This document shows, one piece after another, positions 62,758 to 64,000 of a DNA stretch of 64,000 bases. Position 1 is the first letter of the stretch, and the number at the start of each line of letters is the position of its first letter. The position numbers and the translations under genes were made by a program. The notes under the pieces are model-generated. The model was not told the DNA's origin and ran no database searches. It saw only the letters and a list, made by a program, of their open reading frames with translations. The stretch is from Pseudodesulfovibrio sp. S3 (GTDB lineage: Bacteria > Desulfobacterota > Desulfovibrionia > Desulfovibrionales > Desulfovibrionaceae): assembly GCF_004025585.1 (NCBI RefSeq), contig NZ_QTZO01000006.1:62001-126000 (forward strand), given 5' to 3'.

Positions 62758-62781
62758 TGCGTACAAAATGCGTACAGTTGC
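62758..62781 (+). repeat. Right-end integrase arm-type repeats
   Basis: GTGCGTACAAAATGCGTACAG carries two direct TGCGTACA copies, the same orientation as those at the left end of the element (49563-49584). Confidence 0.65.
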
Positions 62782-62800
62782 CATGTTAATCAAATGAAGA

Positions 62801-62889
62801 AAAGCCCCTCGGTGACATAACTCACTGAGGGGCTTAGCTTTTCCTGGAGCCAGGAGTCGGAGTTGAACCGATGACCTATTGATTGCGAA
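62801..62889 (-). repeat. Attachment site att4: diverged tRNA 3' half plus terminator
   Basis: The minus strand reads CAATCAATAGGTCATCGGTT, then CAACTCCGACTCCTGGCTCCA, with several changes from att2 in the anticodon arm. Then comes the hairpin AGCCCCTCAGTGAG / CACCGAGGGGCT and TTTTC. It is the right junction of the large element. No 5' tRNA half follows, so the intact tRNA is not here. Confidence 0.75.
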
Positions 62890-63077
62890 ATGGAATATGA
62901 CCATAATGATAGCCGGTTGGTTTGTAGTTCGAATTGACATAACTCCTGAGTGGGATCAACTTAGATTAATTGTAACTATCGTCCTGTTTCTGAACATTCC
63001 AGACGTTAGCCCCTGTGACAATCCCTGTGGCTGGTTTCAGGCATTGGAGAAATTGATATTTGCCGAAAGAGGTAGTT

Positions 63078-63689
63078 ATGTTTGTTAAACGATATTTGTC
63101 GAAGTATTTGTTGCTTTCCGTACTGTTGCTTTTCGTTTGTCTGATCGCGGCCTGCGCGACGCATCCGTTGGGTATGAGCGACGAGGAGTGGAGTCAACTT
63201 ACTCCAGAGCAAAGACTTGAAGCTCGAAAGCAGGACGAACAGATCAAGCTTGAACGCGAGAGGATTCGGCTGGAAGAGAAGCAGCAAAGGGAAGAGGCGG
63301 AGTTGCGCCAGGATATAGCTGACGGGATGATCCTCTCCTTCCGTCCGGAGAGGGCTTACTGCATGGGTGGAGACAAGTGCGGCCGGGATTCCTTTGGCGA
63401 ACTCATCCTTTCCATGAAGCGGATGGCCGAGGTGGATAAGGTCTTGTTCCTGGCAGACGACAACATCGGGTCAAAGCGCGACGGCAAGGTTTTGGTATAC
63501 GCCGACGACGCGCTCGTCGCCGCCGACATAGACGTAAAAGCCTACGGTGAGTGGCACCAAATTCTCGTGGGCCGTCCTGCCCGAAACATTACCCTGCGAG
63601 CCCAGGGAGACGACGAGGTGAACATTCACCAGGTCAAGGTGTTTGGTAGCTGGATCGATGGGAATGCCAACTACCTGATCGTGAGGTAA
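63078..63689 (+). CDS. Putative lipoprotein with coiled-coil and beta domain
   Basis: The 203-residue product has a lipoprotein signal with lipobox IAAC and a charged coiled-coil (about 45-90, LERERIRLEEKQQREEAELR). A beta-rich C-terminal domain (about 100-203) holds two Cys (YCMGGDKCG) and ends VFGSWIDGNANYLIVR. I chose ATG 63078, at the basic-hydrophobic signal. Function unknown. It is convergent with the partial gene that follows. Confidence 0.75.
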   Translation: MFVKRYLSKYLLLSVLLLFVCLIAACATHPLGMSDEEWSQLTPEQRLEARKQDEQIKLERERIRLEEKQQREEAELRQDIADGMILSFRPERAYCMGGDKCGRDSFGELILSMKRMAEVDKVLFLADDNIGSKRDGKVLVYADDALVAADIDVKAYGEWHQILVGRPARNITLRAQGDDEVNIHQVKVFGSWIDGNANYLIVR

Positions 63690-63737
63690 TCGAAGTCGTC
63701 GGTCACCTTGCGATTAGTACGTGATGATTTGTGCCCG

Positions 63738-64000
63738 TCAGTGCAGACGGATGCCTTGGATGAAGACCGGATTTCGGGCGTCGAATCGAATCCTAAGTTG
63801 CCTGGGAGCGGCAAGTCCGATTCGATGTGAGGAGTTTGTTTTCTCCTTTTGTTCGTACGCCCTGACGTATTCCCAGTTCCCTTTGTCATTGACCCGCTGG
63901 TCCAACCAGAAGTGCAATGGGCCACTTCCGCAGGTTTCGCTTTGTTGGATTTCAATGCTGTCGATCATTCCGGGTTTGTTGACGCTGAGGATCAACTCTA
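63738..64000 (-). CDS. C-terminal part of a gene entering from the right edge
   Basis: The frame is open to the window end; the visible 87 codons read LILSVNKPGMIDSIEIQQSE and end FDARNPVFIQGIRLH. The DARNPVFIQGIRL end resembles the beta-type end of the lipoprotein at 63078-63689, so the two may be relatives. The start lies beyond the window. Confidence 0.55.
   Translation of the reverse strand, partial: ELILSVNKPGMIDSIEIQQSETCGSGPLHFWLDQRVNDKGNWEYVRAYEQKEKTNSSHRIGLAAPRQLRIRFDARNPVFIQGIRLH

Larger units (their letters stand above)
49391..62889. mobile_element. Integrative element of about 13.5 kb at the tRNA site
   Basis: It is bounded by att3 and the diverged att4. TGCGTACA arm-type repeats lie just inside both ends (49562-49588 and 62758-62781). 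It carries an integrase and overlapping excisionase-type gene at the right end, a Rep-like protein, an XRE regulator, a second tyrosine recombinase and several AT-rich cargo genes. No relaxase or virion genes were found, so an integrative mobilisable element or satellite is likely. Confidence 0.75.

Noticed and set aside
62845-62889. Functional tRNA gene at att4
   Set aside because: Only the 3' half is present, with changes in the anticodon arm; the sequence to the right does not supply a D arm or acceptor 5' strand.
1-64000. CRISPR array
   Set aside because: No series of short direct repeats with unique spacers was seen; the only regular repeats are the two three-copy 21-bp iteron sets.

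Overview
The window most resembles the chromosome of a sulfate-reducing member of the Desulfovibrionaceae (Desulfovibrio or Pseudodesulfovibrio type). The basis is the G+C-rich core, a B12-riboswitch-controlled metE, two sigma-54 regulators, a molybdenum-hydroxylase cluster with yqeB/yqeC/mocA, and peptide and amino-acid catabolism. The genus is an inference from gene content, because no rRNA or complete tRNA is present.

Bases 1-21,550 are core-like. metE and metF (methionine synthesis, minus strand) follow a cobalamin riboswitch and a palindromic operator. A secreted protein gene with two frameshifts, an L,D-transpeptidase, a possible small RNA and an RRM protein come next. A long minus-strand block then reads DMT transporter, three-subunit molybdenum hydroxylase, mocA, yqeB, yqeC, BCCT transporter and a MoeA-like protein. 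A good -24/-12 promoter and TGAGTC repeats place this block under the sigma-54 regulator at 15,989-17,353. On the plus strand, an aspartate:alanine exchanger and aspartate 4-decarboxylase form an aspartate-decarboxylation, proton-motive cycle.

Bases 21,555-45,055 hold metabolic cargo: an M20 peptidase divergent from a five-gene peptide ABC operon, a cation-chloride cotransporter-like permease, a ribose-type operon (binding protein, ATPase, permease, kinase, LacI regulator), an exported PSD-family decarboxylase, and a lactonase / iron alcohol dehydrogenase / semialdehyde dehydrogenase set resembling the blcABC (attKLM) gamma-butyrolactone pathway beside a CBS-PAS sigma-54 regulator. A decayed attachment site at 21.6 kb and an integrase remnant plus attachment site at 45.2-45.5 kb bracket this stretch, so it may be an old island.

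Bases 45,420-62,890 are an array of elements inserted at a tRNA 3' end. The 3' half of a tRNA with a CGT anticodon loop (tRNA-Thr type), followed by its terminator, recurs at 45.46, 47.54, 49.39 and, diverged, at 62.85 kb. Two ~2-kb units carry no integrase. Each has a Cys-motif toxin-like gene (one broken), a small membrane protein gene and three 21-bp iterons. The third unit, ~13.5 kb, has its own integrase, excisionase-like gene and Rep-like protein, and an AT-rich cassette of three overlapping genes (57,013-59,753) of unrecognised family. The first of these has a possible PD-(D/E)XK signature. That cassette is the best candidate here for an undescribed defence-like system.

To the right of the last attachment site are a lipoprotein gene and one partial gene.
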